Shown piece by piece: positions 33,972 through 42,442 of a stretch of 64,000 bases of DNA; position 1 is the stretch's first letter, and every line of letters starts with the position of its first letter. Origin of the DNA: Flavobacteriaceae bacterium (GTDB lineage: Bacteria; Bacteroidota; Bacteroidia; Flavobacteriales; Flavobacteriaceae); NCBI GenBank assembly GCA_013214065.1, contig JABSPK010000004.1:186001-250000 (forward strand), in the 5' to 3' direction. The translations under genes and the position numbers were made by a program. A model generated the notes under the pieces. It did no database searches. It was not told the DNA's origin and worked only from the letters and a program-made list of their open reading frames with translations.

Positions 33972-34808
33972 TTAGCCGCTGATCCGAGGCAACCACATGC
34001 CCAGGGTCGCGGCGAAGATACCGATCGCGGTTATCGTTATGGCCAAGATCATGATCAAGGTCGATACCAAGGGTTGCCATAGGCCACCGCTCTTAATCGC
34101 TTTGCGATACCCTTCATACACCGCTAGGGGAATGAGGTATTGCCCGAAACCGAGAACCACCAGAAATGGACCTGTAAAGGTTTCCGGATCGAATCCTACC
34201 GGTCTGCCATAGATCAACAGCCAAAACATCAGTCCAATCCGGAAAAACCAGACCCCGTTTGCCACCAGAAACAATCGAAAGGCCCATTGCCCATGTTTCT
34301 CGAATTTACGTTGAAGGGCGAACCGTAAGGTGAGATAGGCGAATACCAAGATCAACACCCCATTGATGCTGACGCTGATATCACCGACCAGCCCACTGAT
34401 AGTACCTTTGGTAAGTACCATATAGATACCGCTGATGCTTACCAATACCATCGTGATCAGGTAGAACCTACCGTTCAAGCGATGAAAGGCTTTGAAACGA
34501 TTTCTGATAAAAGGAATGAACTGCAATGGGCCACCGAACAAGATGACCGCTGCAAAAAACACATGGATGCCAACGGCAAGGTTGCCCATGGTTTCACCTT
34601 CGACATAGCCATGGGGCAGCACCCTGTTCCATTTCATGAAGTCATTGTTTATGGCCGCGCCGCCGTAAAACAAGGCGACATATGTGGCGAAGAGCCACTG
34701 CCCGATTACCGCTATGGCAAACCATAGTACTGCTGTTTTTGGCAGTAAATGACGTATAACATGCTTTATTGTTTGGTCTTGTTCCAAACGTTCGTTTTTC
34801 GAATGCAT
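33972..34808 (-). CDS. DUF2306 multi-pass membrane protein
   Basis: 278 residues from the ATG at 34808. About seven hydrophobic helices. The DUF2306 pattern is visible: IHVFFAAVILFGGPLQFIPFIRN, FHRLNGRFYL and HGQWAFRLFLVANGVWFFRIGL, with conserved His/Arg that resemble haem- or quinone-type membrane proteins. The function is unknown. It is the last gene of the minus-strand run that starts at 38538, 48 bp after its neighbour. Confidence 0.75.
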   Translation of the reverse strand: MHSKNERLEQDQTIKHVIRHLLPKTAVLWFAIAVIGQWLFATYVALFYGGAAINNDFMKWNRVLPHGYVEGETMGNLAVGIHVFFAAVILFGGPLQFIPFIRNRFKAFHRLNGRFYLITMVLVSISGIYMVLTKGTISGLVGDISVSINGVLILVFAYLTLRFALQRKFEKHGQWAFRLFLVANGVWFFRIGLMFWLLIYGRPVGFDPETFTGPFLVVLGFGQYLIPLAVYEGYRKAIKSGGLWQPLVSTLIMILAITITAIGIFAATLGMWLPRISG

Positions 34809-34856
34809 GGGATTCAATTTTTATTGGGTTTGAAAGAAATAGATCAATGGCAAACA

Positions 34857-35540
34857 CTACATGCCAATACGGATCGGGTCTGGGGTTCGGAAACCTTTGA
34901 TCAACAGCCAAGTAATGAACGTGATGAAATGGATGCCATTCTGTGCATACGCATAAATACTCACGGAAAAGCCAAGAAGCTGTAGCCAACTGGCCGAGAA
35001 GACGATAACCATCGCCATCATACCCCATACCGTCAGAATTCGCGGAACCATTTGGCTTTTGAACAAGAAAAACAGCAGTAGGAAATTAGCTGAAGCATAC
35101 AAGATCAATGAGAAAATATGGGACCACAGGTAGTCTTTCACCTTGGCGAATCCTAAAATGCGAAAGGTTTCCGAAGTCGATCCCGATTCCGTAAACCGGG
35201 TTGCTAAATCGATTAGGGTTAGATGACTCATGTTTCCAATGACGATGAGGGTCAAGAAAACGATAAGCAATCCTAAAAAAATAGCAGCTAGGGTGTTGCT
35301 GTACCGCTTCATCCAGGGTAACATGATGCCACCGATAACAAGCCAAAGGGCCGAGGCCAAAACATCAAAGGGCATGATATAGCGCATGGCTTGACGCTGA
35401 TTGAAAACCGTCTCCATAAAGTCAGGTGCTTCGGTCATCGTGGTATTGATGCCCCGAAATAGTGTGGAAGGAATGCCAAAGACAATAACGCCCAGCATCA
35501 GGAGCCCGACGGTTCTTCCGAATCGTTTTGAATTGTTCAT
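34857..35540 (-). CDS. DUF4386-like multi-pass membrane protein
   Basis: 227 residues with about six transmembrane segments. The start RFGRTVGLLMLGVIVFGIPS, an extracellular loop ending METVFNQRQAMRY and later LILYASANFLLLFFLF fit the DUF4386 family of unknown function. It lies 36 bp after the upstream gene in the same operon. Confidence 0.65.
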   Translation of the reverse strand: MNNSKRFGRTVGLLMLGVIVFGIPSTLFRGINTTMTEAPDFMETVFNQRQAMRYIMPFDVLASALWLVIGGIMLPWMKRYSNTLAAIFLGLLIVFLTLIVIGNMSHLTLIDLATRFTESGSTSETFRILGFAKVKDYLWSHIFSLILYASANFLLLFFLFKSQMVPRILTVWGMMAMVIVFSASWLQLLGFSVSIYAYAQNGIHFITFITWLLIKGFRTPDPIRIGM

Positions 35541-35576
35541 ACTATTCGTTTTTTGATTGATAAATGATGATAAAAA

Positions 35577-36026
35577 TTACCCCCAGTGAAACAAGGGTCG
35601 TAGATAGTTGCGAAGCACATAACCCCATGGGATGACCAAAAGGTCCAACACCACACCGATGCTGTTGGCTTGGAATAATTCGATCGCCCCATCCGAAAGC
35701 ATACCGTCCTCCCGCAGTGGGAGGTAGACCAAAAGCAACCAAATGCTTTTGTATGAGAGTTGCAAAAGGATCAATGGGAGCATTTTCAACGGATAGCGAA
35801 TCCCTAGGCCCATCAGCAAAGCGAAAGCCGCCCAAAAACTAAAGGCGATGCCGTGTAAGGGGTCCCAAGGTTCACTGCTGGTAAATAGCGTGCTCCAAAT
35901 TTGTATGCCGAATGCCAAGAATACGAAAAGGTAAAAGGCCTTTAGGAGGTACCACCGCCATTTGGGTATCCCTTTGGTTTCATAAAAGGTCAGGGTAGGG
36001 CCTGGGGCCCCGTGTGTCGTTTGCAT
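35577..36026 (-). CDS. Membrane protein of unknown function (four helices)
   Basis: 149 residues. Four hydrophobic segments (about 24-45, 60-75, 82-102 and 120-135) with short polar loops; the loop LREDGMLSDG is acidic. I do not recognise a family. It lies 24 bp after the GIN gene in the GntR/ABC operon, which suggests an envelope-related role. Confidence 0.6.
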   Translation of the reverse strand: MQTTHGAPGPTLTFYETKGIPKWRWYLLKAFYLFVFLAFGIQIWSTLFTSSEPWDPLHGIAFSFWAAFALLMGLGIRYPLKMLPLILLQLSYKSIWLLLVYLPLREDGMLSDGAIELFQANSIGVVLDLLVIPWGYVLRNYLRPLFHWG

Positions 36027-36050
36027 GATGTTCGTTTTTTGATTGATGAT

Positions 36051-36593
36051 TCATTGATTGATGAAATTGATTTGTTCCGTTGTCCCTTCCAGGGTAAGGT
36101 CGGCACCTTTTTCGTTGGCTACCTCCAGTAGTGGACTATCGAGTCGCAATCTGCAATGGCTTTTGTCGGCCATTTGCAATCGAAACGTTGTGCATTGTAA
36201 GGTTCCTGAGTTTTCGAAAGAACCATTTGTCAGCTCCAGTGATTCAAGTTTGGGGTTGTGTATCTTGATCAGGATGGTGTCTTTGCCCCGCTTTTTACCG
36301 TTCAGTGACAGGTAAAGGACCCGGTCAACGATCTGGGTCGTTACGGAGTCGATAATTTCTTCTGGTGCGGAGACCGCGATCGAACCGATCGAATCTTGGG
36401 TAAAGACCACATGGATCGGCGCCTCGATCCGAATACCCTCAAAGTAATCCAAAGGCCTATCTTGGGTCATTCGGGCACCGAAACCCGCTTTTCGTTCCTT
36501 TTTAACGTGGTAATGGACCCGCGACTGAAAGGCGATCGAAAGCATGAATAGCAACGCTACCCCTCCTAGGGCGATGAGATTACTTGTTTTCAT
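36051..36593 (-). CDS. GIN-domain (DUF2807) protein with N-terminal membrane anchor
   Basis: 180 residues from the ATG at 36593 (MKTSNLIALGGVALLFMLSIAF as signal or anchor). The DUF2807-like beta domain reads FEGIRIEAPIHVVFTQDS, LELTNGSFENSGTLQCTTFRL and VANEKGADLTLEGTTEQI. The N-terminus overlaps the end of the GntR gene by about 14 bases. The third GIN-type protein of the window, here within an ABC/GntR operon. Confidence 0.7.
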   Translation of the reverse strand: MKTSNLIALGGVALLFMLSIAFQSRVHYHVKKERKAGFGARMTQDRPLDYFEGIRIEAPIHVVFTQDSIGSIAVSAPEEIIDSVTTQIVDRVLYLSLNGKKRGKDTILIKIHNPKLESLELTNGSFENSGTLQCTTFRLQMADKSHCRLRLDSPLLEVANEKGADLTLEGTTEQINFINQ

Positions 36594-36948
36594 CCTTGTT
36601 TTGTTCATATAGGGTTTTGACTTCTTCAAAGCTCACATCGAGTAGCCGCATTTTTTTGAACACATCGGGAAGGACGACTTCCTTGAATTCGTTTCTTCGG
36701 ATGGATAGTACTTTTTGATAGCCATCTTCCGAGACGAAATAACCGATACCCCGTTTGTTGTAAATTATTTCCATTTCCTGTAAGTGGTTAAAGGCCCGTA
36801 TGGCCGTATTCGGATTGACTTCAACCAGTACGGCGATCTCACGTACGGACGGAATCCGTTCGCCTTCCTGCCATTTCCTGATGAGGATGTTCTCGTAGAA
36901 GAAATCCACGATTTGAAGGTATATGGGTTTACTGCCGTCAAAATCCAT
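36580..36948 (-). CDS. GntR-family (YtrA type) transcriptional regulator
   Basis: 122 residues: an N-terminal winged helix-turn-helix (about 8-75, IYLQIVDFFYENILIRKWQEG, RIPSVREIAVLVEVNPNTAIRAFNHL, RGIGYFVS) and a short C-terminal helical part, the YtrA size. YtrA-type regulators usually repress an adjacent ABC transporter operon. It lies one base after the permease gene, and a 24-bp dyad at the operon promoter is its likely site. Confidence 0.88.
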   Translation of the reverse strand: MDFDGSKPIYLQIVDFFYENILIRKWQEGERIPSVREIAVLVEVNPNTAIRAFNHLQEMEIIYNKRGIGYFVSEDGYQKVLSIRRNEFKEVVLPDVFKKMRLLDVSFEEVKTLYEQNKDENK

Positions 36949-36949
36949 C

Positions 36950-37702
36950 TTATCCTTCTTTTTCCTTCATTTTAAAATAGGTGGCCAGCACGAGTACCGG
37001 CCCTAAAACCGATAAAAACAGTAACCGACCGACCCCGCTGAAATCTTCTTGGGCTAAATCAAAGGCCTTAGAGCCCAAACCGTTTTGTTCGAAAACGTCC
37101 AAACCGTGGTTCAAGACCCCATAGAGGAACATATTGAAAAAAATCAAGGCGATTATCGTGATCACGACCAAGAGTATGGTTTTCGCCCTTCGGTTCTTAC
37201 TGAAACTGGCCGCTCCGAAAAGGAAAACCGGCAGTAGGAATACATACGTCTTGAACATGGTCCAATAGTTTTCGAAGGTCATGTTGACAAAGTCGAGTTC
37301 CGCTCCGAAGAGCAGGCTTCCGAAGAATATGGAAACCCCGCCAAAAACAACTCCCAAGGCCAAAAACGCTAGGCTGTGCACCATTGTGGTACTGAGCCAT
37401 ATCGAAAGCAGGCGTTCGCCGGTAGAAATCGGTAAGGTCAAATAAAGGGAACGTTTCGTTTCGTCATGTAATTCCTTAAAATAGGAGAAACAGAGCACAA
37501 TACCGGAGAGGATATATAACAGTGCCAAAACCGCATAAAACGTATCGGCCGAAAGGGACTTGTTCCAAAAGAGTTTGAGTTGGATAAAGACGAACAACAG
37601 GGCGGCACAAATGGCCAAACTGGTCAGCAGGGTACTGCGCAGCAAGATGATGTCCCGCTTCAAATGCGACCAAATACGATGTATTGTTCCGTTTGTTGTC
37701 AT
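36950..37702 (-). CDS. ABC transporter membrane subunit
   Basis: 250 residues with about six hydrophobic helices (for example LLTSLAICAALLFVFIQLKLF, FYAVLALLYILSGIVLCFSYF, IILLVVITIIALIFF-type stretches). It overlaps the ATPase gene by 4 bases (ATGA). A YKE/TLPIS motif (RSLYLTLPISTGERLL) is typical of permease partners of YtrB-like ATPases. The substrate is unknown. Confidence 0.78.
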   Translation of the reverse strand: MTTNGTIHRIWSHLKRDIILLRSTLLTSLAICAALLFVFIQLKLFWNKSLSADTFYAVLALLYILSGIVLCFSYFKELHDETKRSLYLTLPISTGERLLSIWLSTTMVHSLAFLALGVVFGGVSIFFGSLLFGAELDFVNMTFENYWTMFKTYVFLLPVFLFGAASFSKNRRAKTILLVVITIIALIFFNMFLYGVLNHGLDVFEQNGLGSKAFDLAQEDFSGVGRLLFLSVLGPVLVLATYFKMKEKEG

Positions 37703-38538
37703 GGTCGTTGTCCGTTTAAAACCGAGTTGATCGAACTCGGTGCGTTAAGAATGCCATGGAACAAGAGTTCTAGATCGATTTCGGTTTCATCGAGATTTTT
37801 TTTGGCTAGAATGGACTTTCCGCCCAATCCACTTTCCGAATAAAGGGCAAGATTTTTCTGCGCCGCGCTGGCCTTTCCGAACCAGAGCTGCTCTGCCACG
37901 GCATCCAGTGAATGGTCAAAAGCCACTTGGGCACGGTCGAGAACGATGACATGGTTGATCAAACTATAGAGATCCCGAACTTGATGGGTAGAAATGACGA
38001 TGCATTTTTGATCCGTGGCGATTGAGGCCATGACTTTTCTAAACTGGCTTTTAGAGGGAATGTCAAGCCCGTTGGTCGGTTCGTCCATGAACAAGAACCG
38101 TGTCTGGGTCGCCAGGGCAAAGGCAATGAGTGCCTTTTTCTGCTGTCCGAACGATAGGTTGCCGATCTGCGCATCCATGCGGAGTCCGAACTCTTGGATC
38201 AGGGTTCGGAAGCGCTCCTTCGAAAAACGGGGGTACAATGGGGCGTTGATGGCTTCATAGGTGCTGACCTTGATGTTCGGCAGACTGAAGTCTTCAGGAA
38301 CCAAGAAGAGGTCCTGCAACCAACCCGAGCTTCTTGCGTTGATGTGGTTTTCACCCATCCGGTACTCACCCGCTTTGGGGTATAACAGTCCCGATAGGAT
38401 TTTCATCAATGAGGTTTTTCCTTCACCGTTTTTGCCGAAAAGGCCATAGATGTTCCCGCATTCAAGTTGCAACGAAACCCCGTTTAGGACTTTTTGGCCC
38501 TTAGGATACCAAAAATCAAGATTGGAAATGGTAATCAT
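37699..38538 (-). CDS. ABC transporter ATP-binding protein
   Basis: 279 residues. Walker A GLFGKNGEGKTSLMK (about 33-47), signature LSFGQQKKALIAFALA, Walker B FLFMDEPTNGLD, H-loop STHQV. The C-terminal about 60 residues are a variable extension. It is the first gene of the seven-gene operon. A perfect -7 box and a GntR-type dyad are just upstream, so the transporter is probably repressed by the GntR protein and induced by an envelope or lantibiotic-like stress, as known for YtrA operons. Confidence 0.9.
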   Translation of the reverse strand: MITISNLDFWYPKGQKVLNGVSLQLECGNIYGLFGKNGEGKTSLMKILSGLLYPKAGEYRMGENHINARSSGWLQDLFLVPEDFSLPNIKVSTYEAINAPLYPRFSKERFRTLIQEFGLRMDAQIGNLSFGQQKKALIAFALATQTRFLFMDEPTNGLDIPSKSQFRKVMASIATDQKCIVISTHQVRDLYSLINHVIVLDRAQVAFDHSLDAVAEQLWFGKASAAQKNLALYSESGLGGKSILAKKNLDETEIDLELLFHGILNAPSSINSVLNGQRP

Positions 38539-38542
38539 ATCT

Positions 38543-38566
38543 AGTGTATTAGATAACTAGTACACT
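38543..38566. promoter_or_regulatory. Putative GntR (YtrA) operator
   Basis: A 24-bp dyad, AGTGTA...TACACT, with 20 of 24 positions symmetrical. On the minus strand it lies directly between the -7 box (38568-38575) and the ATG at 38538, thus over the start point. This position fits repression. Confidence 0.7.
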
Positions 38567-38567
38567 G

Positions 38568-38575
38568 CAAATATA
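38568..38575 (-). promoter_or_regulatory. -7 element TATATTTG of the ABC/GntR operon
   Basis: An exact TAnnTTTG match on the minus strand, one base upstream of the GntR dyad. Confidence 0.65.
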
Positions 38576-38639
38576 GAAAAGAAGATCGAAAATAAAAATC
38601 CAACTTCGAATTTTCTAAAAAAACGGGTGATATGGGGCC

Positions 38640-38984
38640 TTACAAGGCGAGCACATCGGCATTGATGAACGTCCAATACAAACAGGCGGTATGCACCAAT
38701 TGATCGAAACCTTGCAAGATGAAATGTGTTTTAGGGCGTCCTTTGCTTGCTTGCATGGCTTTCTCGGTTATTAAATCGGTAAGCAAGTGCAAAACGACAT
38801 TGAATACCCCATAGCCCAGGCCTACCTGCCATGAATACAGCAAGGTGCCCGTTGCGGTCATCACGATTCCATAGAGCACTACGTGCAAAAGCAACGATTT
38901 CATGCGTTGGTTCTCGCTTCTTTGGGCATGTGGAAGGGCATAATCGGCCAGCCAATGGGCAAGGAGAATGATCAAAAAGTCCAT
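38640..38984 (-). CDS. DUF3307 membrane protein
   Basis: 114 residues. It has the DUF3307 pattern LLAHWLADYALPHAQ, LLLHVVLYGIVM, NVVLHLLTDLITEK and FDQLVHTACLY, with His/Asp residues in three or four membrane helices. The function is unknown. Its -7 box (TATCTTCG, 7 of 8, 38989-38996) is only 4 bases before the ATG. Confidence 0.8.
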   Translation of the reverse strand: MDFLIILLAHWLADYALPHAQRSENQRMKSLLLHVVLYGIVMTATGTLLYSWQVGLGYGVFNVVLHLLTDLITEKAMQASKGRPKTHFILQGFDQLVHTACLYWTFINADVLAL

Positions 38985-38988
38985 GAAT

Positions 38989-38996
38989 CGAAGATA
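38989..38996 (-). promoter_or_regulatory. -7 element TATCTTCG of the DUF3307 gene, 4 bases from the ATG
   Basis: 7 of 8 matches to TAnnTTTG on the minus strand. The ATG is at 38984-38982, so the mRNA would be leaderless or nearly so. Confidence 0.45.
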
Positions 38997-39038
38997 GTCT
39001 TTTTACAGTTGGATAATGTCAACACTGTTTTTTCAATG

Positions 39039-39647
39039 TCACAGACCCGAAACCTGCTGGTTGATACCATCGATGTATGTTAGCAATGCATCACCCCCGA
39101 TGCGGTTTGAAGAAGAGGTGACGAAATAAGGAGGCGCCTCCTCCCAGGCAGTATCGAGCAGCACTTTGAGATAGGCTTCCGTGGTTTGCTTGATGGTATT
39201 GGGTTTGAGCTTGTCGGCTTTAGTGAATATCAAGGCGAACGGAATACCGTTACCGCCTAGCCATTCCATGAATTCCAGATCGATCGGTTGTGGTTCGTGT
39301 CTGATATCCACCAAAACAAACGCACAGACCAGTTGTTTCCGTTTCAGGAAATAGTCGGTAATATACCGTTGAAAAGTCTTTTTGTCCCTTTTTGAGACTC
39401 TAGCATACCCATAACCGGGCAAATCGACCAAAAACCAATTGTCATTGATCTTAAAATGATTAATCAATTGTGTTTTTCCGGGTCGGCCTGAAGTCTTCGC
39501 CAGTCCTTTTTTATTGACCAACATATTGATCAAAGACGATTTTCCTACATTGGAGCGGCCGATGAACGCATATTCGGGGATGGGGTCCTTCGGGCACTTG
39601 GCCACGTCGGAATTGCTCATTACGAATGTTGCACTTTTAATTTTCAC
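39039..39647 (-). CDS. engB: Ribosome biogenesis GTPase EngB (YsxC/YihA)
   Basis: 202 residues from a GTG at 39647 (MKIKSATFVMSNSDVAKCP, the usual flavobacterial start). G1 is GRSNVGKSSLIN, G2 region GRPGKTQLINHF, G3 DLPGYGYARVS, G4 TKADKL, and FVTSSSN the G5-like segment. It is needed for 50S subunit assembly. It is 58 bp downstream of a hydrolase gene and may share its transcript. Confidence 0.95.
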   Translation of the reverse strand: MKIKSATFVMSNSDVAKCPKDPIPEYAFIGRSNVGKSSLINMLVNKKGLAKTSGRPGKTQLINHFKINDNWFLVDLPGYGYARVSKRDKKTFQRYITDYFLKRKQLVCAFVLVDIRHEPQPIDLEFMEWLGGNGIPFALIFTKADKLKPNTIKQTTEAYLKVLLDTAWEEAPPYFVTSSSNRIGGDALLTYIDGINQQVSGL

Positions 39648-39705
39648 AACTTGGGTTTAAGGTGTAGGATACTGCCAGGCCGGTCCGATGCCTTGTCGCT
39701 ATTGA

Positions 39706-40470
39706 TCAAAATCCCCGTTGGTCGAGCCAGGATTCCAATATCCTATTGAACTCGATCGGGTGCTCCATCATGGGGGCGTGACCGCATTTTTCGATCCAAA
39801 AAAGATCGGAATCCGGCAACAGCTCGTGAAATTCCTCAGCGACCTCAGGCGGGGTCACCGTATCGTTCTTGCCCCAAATGATACAGGTCGGCGTGTTCAT
39901 GTTTGGCAGGTCCTTGGACATGTTGTGGCGTATGGCACTTTTGGCGATCGCCAAGGTCTTGACCAACTTCATGCGATCGTTCACGGTGGCAAACACTTCG
40001 TCTACGATTTCTTTGGTCGCCACTTTTGGATCGTAAAAGACGTCCTCCGCCTTTTTCTTGATGAATTCGTAATCGCCCCGTTTCGGATAGCCGTCACCCA
40101 TGGCACTTTCATAAAGTCCCGAGCTTCCGGTGATGACCAGGGCCTTGACATGTTGGGGGTACATTTTGGTATGTAGCAAACCGATATGGCCGCCTAACGA
40201 ATTCCCTAATAAGATGACGTTTTCCAAACCTTTGTGCTCGATGAATTGCTCGAGGAACTTGGCAAAGTTCTTTACCGTGGTCTTTAAGGTCGGCATTTCG
40301 TATATCGGTAGTTCGGGTACGAGTACTTTGTAATTTTTCCGGGGAAAATGGTCCGTTACCCCGTGAAAATTGCTCAATCCACCCATCAGCCCATGTAAAA
40401 TGATGATCGGGGTCCCCTCACCAAACTCGATATATCGAAATTTCCCTTCTTGTTTAATCTGATCTTCCAT
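39706..40470 (-). CDS. Alpha/beta-hydrolase
   Basis: 254 residues. Oxyanion segment HGLMGG (about 27-32), nucleophile elbow LLGNSLGGHIGLL (Ser about 97), acid in IIWGKNDTVTPP and His in KCGHAPMMEHP. The fold is intact and no signal peptide is present. The substrate is not predictable; it resembles MhpC/BioH-like hydrolases. A perfect -7 box TATATTTG (40495-40502) is 24 bases upstream of the ATG. Confidence 0.88.
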   Translation of the reverse strand: MEDQIKQEGKFRYIEFGEGTPIIILHGLMGGLSNFHGVTDHFPRKNYKVLVPELPIYEMPTLKTTVKNFAKFLEQFIEHKGLENVILLGNSLGGHIGLLHTKMYPQHVKALVITGSSGLYESAMGDGYPKRGDYEFIKKKAEDVFYDPKVATKEIVDEVFATVNDRMKLVKTLAIAKSAIRHNMSKDLPNMNTPTCIIWGKNDTVTPPEVAEEFHELLPDSDLFWIEKCGHAPMMEHPIEFNRILESWLDQRGF

Positions 40471-40494
40471 CTACGACAGTTCGGTCTAGAGCGG

Positions 40495-40502
40495 CAAATA
40501 TA
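40495..40502 (-). promoter_or_regulatory. -7 element TATATTTG of the hydrolase gene
   Basis: An exact TAnnTTTG match on the minus strand, 24 bases before the ATG at 40470. Confidence 0.6.
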
Positions 40503-40670
40503 GGCATTTCAGTACAATGGAAATTAGCGCTTTTCGTCTTGCCTTATGCCTTGTTCCGTAATTGGGCTCCGCGCTTTTTGACCCTAAGGAGTTCAGAAAA
40601 GCCATCATTTTATTAGTTTAGTGTCAAATTGAAGCGAAAAAATTCTGATTTTATTAACAAAGTGTTTTTT

Positions 40671-40705
40671 TGTGGTAAATTGTGGTAATAATATTTATAT
40701 ATTTG
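40671..40705 (+). promoter_or_regulatory. dcw cluster promoter with tandem MraZ-type boxes
   Basis: Two direct repeats TGTGGTAAAT and TGTGGTAATA (40671-40690) are in exact 10-bp phase, with a degenerate third AGTGTTTTTT just upstream (40661-40670). A perfect -7 TATATTTG (40698-40705) follows 7 bp later and mraZ starts at 40732. Family knowledge: MraZ binds tandem G-rich 10-bp-spaced repeats at its own promoter, so this is the likely autoregulatory site, though the half-site differs from E. coli. Confidence 0.65.
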
Positions 40706-40731
40706 AGTTATAGAAAGTAAATAGGCTGGTT

Positions 40732-41205
40732 TTGGATATTTATTTCTTGGGTTCTTTTACATGCAAAGCTGACGCAAAGGGTCGGGTGATGCTTCCTATT
40801 GCCCTACGAAACCAGATGACACCGATACTCAAAGATGGGTTCTACATCAAGAAATCATACTACAACGAGTGCTTGGAGTTGTATCCTGCCTACGAATGGA
40901 GGCGCGTGATGGCCGAACTGAACGAAAAGAGTCGTTTCGAAGAGGAGAACGTCGATTTCATCAGGATGTTCACCGATGGTCTTCGCCAAGTGGAAATGGA
41001 CGCTACCGGAAGGTTGCTGATACCGAAAGACGTTATCGGGCTCGTTGGGATCACCAAGGAAGTCAAGATCGCCCCGATCGGGAAGCACTTGGAGATTTGG
41101 GACAAAGCCGCGTACGAGAAAGCGATTACCGCTTCGAAAAAAGACAAAAAGGAATTGGCGCGTCGCGTAATGGTCGACGGTAAATCCAAGCCCGATGTAT
41201 CATGA
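40732..41205 (+). CDS. mraZ: Transcriptional regulator MraZ
   Basis: 157 residues from a TTG; no ATG fits. Two AbrB-like SpoVT repeats carry the DxxGR signatures CKADAKGRVMLP (about 11-22) and MDATGRLLIPKDVI (about 88-101). MraZ represses or tunes the division and cell-wall operon it opens. Its end overlaps the rsmH start by 11 bases. Confidence 0.94.
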   Translation: MDIYFLGSFTCKADAKGRVMLPIALRNQMTPILKDGFYIKKSYYNECLELYPAYEWRRVMAELNEKSRFEEENVDFIRMFTDGLRQVEMDATGRLLIPKDVIGLVGITKEVKIAPIGKHLEIWDKAAYEKAITASKKDKKELARRVMVDGKSKPDVS

Positions 41206-42088
41206 TCCCGTCCTGTTGACGGAATCGGTTGATGGCTTGGACATTAAGGAGGACGGAGTGTATGTCGATGTCACCTTCGGTGGTGGTGGCCATTCCAAAG
41301 AAATATTGAAAAGACTTGGTGCAAACGGACGCTTGGTAGCGTTCGATCAAGATAAAGATGCGTTGCAAAACAGCATCGCCGACGAAAGGTTTCAATTGAT
41401 CAATGAAAACTTTCGCTATCTGAAAAGGTATTTAAAGTTCTATGGCATTGTAAAGGTTGACGGTATTCTCGCTGATTTCGGCGTTTCATCCCACCAGTTC
41501 GATCAAGCGGATCGCGGGTTTTCGATCCGATTCGATGCATCGCTCGACATGCGCATGGATGCTTCCAGCGCGCTCTCCGCTTTCGAAGTGGTCAACACCT
41601 ATGATGAAGCCCGACTGGCCGATGTGTTGTTTCAATACGGTGATTTGCGGAATTCGAGAAAAATCGCGGGCCTGATCGTTCGGTCACGTAGTGAGCGCGA
41701 AATCGGCACGACGGGAGCCTTAAAGGAAGTCCTGGGTCCCGTATTGCCCAAGGCACGTGAAAACAAAGTGCTGGCGCAGATTTATCAGGCCATCCGGATA
41801 GAAGTGAACCAAGAAGTCGAGGTGCTCAAGGAATTTTTACAGCAGGCACCCGGGGTTTTGGTCAAAGGGGGGCGACTCAGTATGATCAGTTACCATTCTT
41901 TGGAAGACCGATTGGTCAAACGATTCATTCGTTCAGGCAACTTTGAAGGAGAGGTCGAAAAGGACTTTTACGGGAACAGCAACCAGCCATTGAAGAAAGT
42001 AGGGGGTTTGATCGTGCCGAGTGCCGATGAGATCGCCAAGAACAACCGGGCCAGAAGTGCCAAGCTCCGCATCGCGGAGCGCATTTGA
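41195..42088 (+). CDS. rsmH: 16S rRNA (cytosine-1402-N4)-methyltransferase
   Basis: 297 residues. MraW motifs: YHDPVLLTESVDGL, the SAM motif VDVTFGGGGHSKEIL, LADFGVSSHQFD, GFSIRFDASLDMRMD, VLAQIYQAIRIEVNQE and SYHSLEDRLVKRF. It methylates C1402 of 16S rRNA. Second in the dcw cluster. Confidence 0.96.
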   Translation: MYHDPVLLTESVDGLDIKEDGVYVDVTFGGGGHSKEILKRLGANGRLVAFDQDKDALQNSIADERFQLINENFRYLKRYLKFYGIVKVDGILADFGVSSHQFDQADRGFSIRFDASLDMRMDASSALSAFEVVNTYDEARLADVLFQYGDLRNSRKIAGLIVRSRSEREIGTTGALKEVLGPVLPKARENKVLAQIYQAIRIEVNQEVEVLKEFLQQAPGVLVKGGRLSMISYHSLEDRLVKRFIRSGNFEGEVEKDFYGNSNQPLKKVGGLIVPSADEIAKNNRARSAKLRIAERI

Positions 42089-42124
42089 ATGCAAAATCGA
42101 TAAACGAACACTAAAAAGAACACA

Positions 42125-42442
42125 ATGAAAAAAGGACTGTTGGATATCTTGAAGGGTAAATTCTTGGTCAGTGGCGATGCCCCCAAGAATTGGCTGTTCT
42201 TGTTGTTCGCTTCCTTTTTGGCGGTCGTCATGATTTCTAGTTCGCACCACGCCGATAAGCGGGTGCACAAGATATCCGAATTGAACGAAGAGGTGCGTGC
42301 GTTGCGTAGCGAATTCGTTCAGAATCGCAAGCAGCTCCAACAATTGCGTTTGGAATCGACCCTGACCGAATCGGTCGTTTTAAGCGGTCTGCGCCCTGCT
42401 GGCAATCCTCCTCAAAAAATAAAAGTCAAATCGTCTAACTGA
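42125..42442 (+). CDS. ftsL: Cell-division protein FtsL-like
   Basis: 105 residues: a short cytoplasmic N-terminus, one transmembrane helix (NWLFLLFASFLAVVMISSS, about 22-40) and a leucine-zipper-like coiled coil (about 45-85, ISELNEEVRALRSEFVQNRKQ). Sequence similarity in this family is low; the call rests on size, topology and its place between rsmH and ftsI. Family knowledge: FtsL forms the FtsQLB-type complex. Its TGA overlaps the next ATG. Confidence 0.85.
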   Translation: MKKGLLDILKGKFLVSGDAPKNWLFLLFASFLAVVMISSSHHADKRVHKISELNEEVRALRSEFVQNRKQLQQLRLESTLTESVVLSGLRPAGNPPQKIKVKSSN

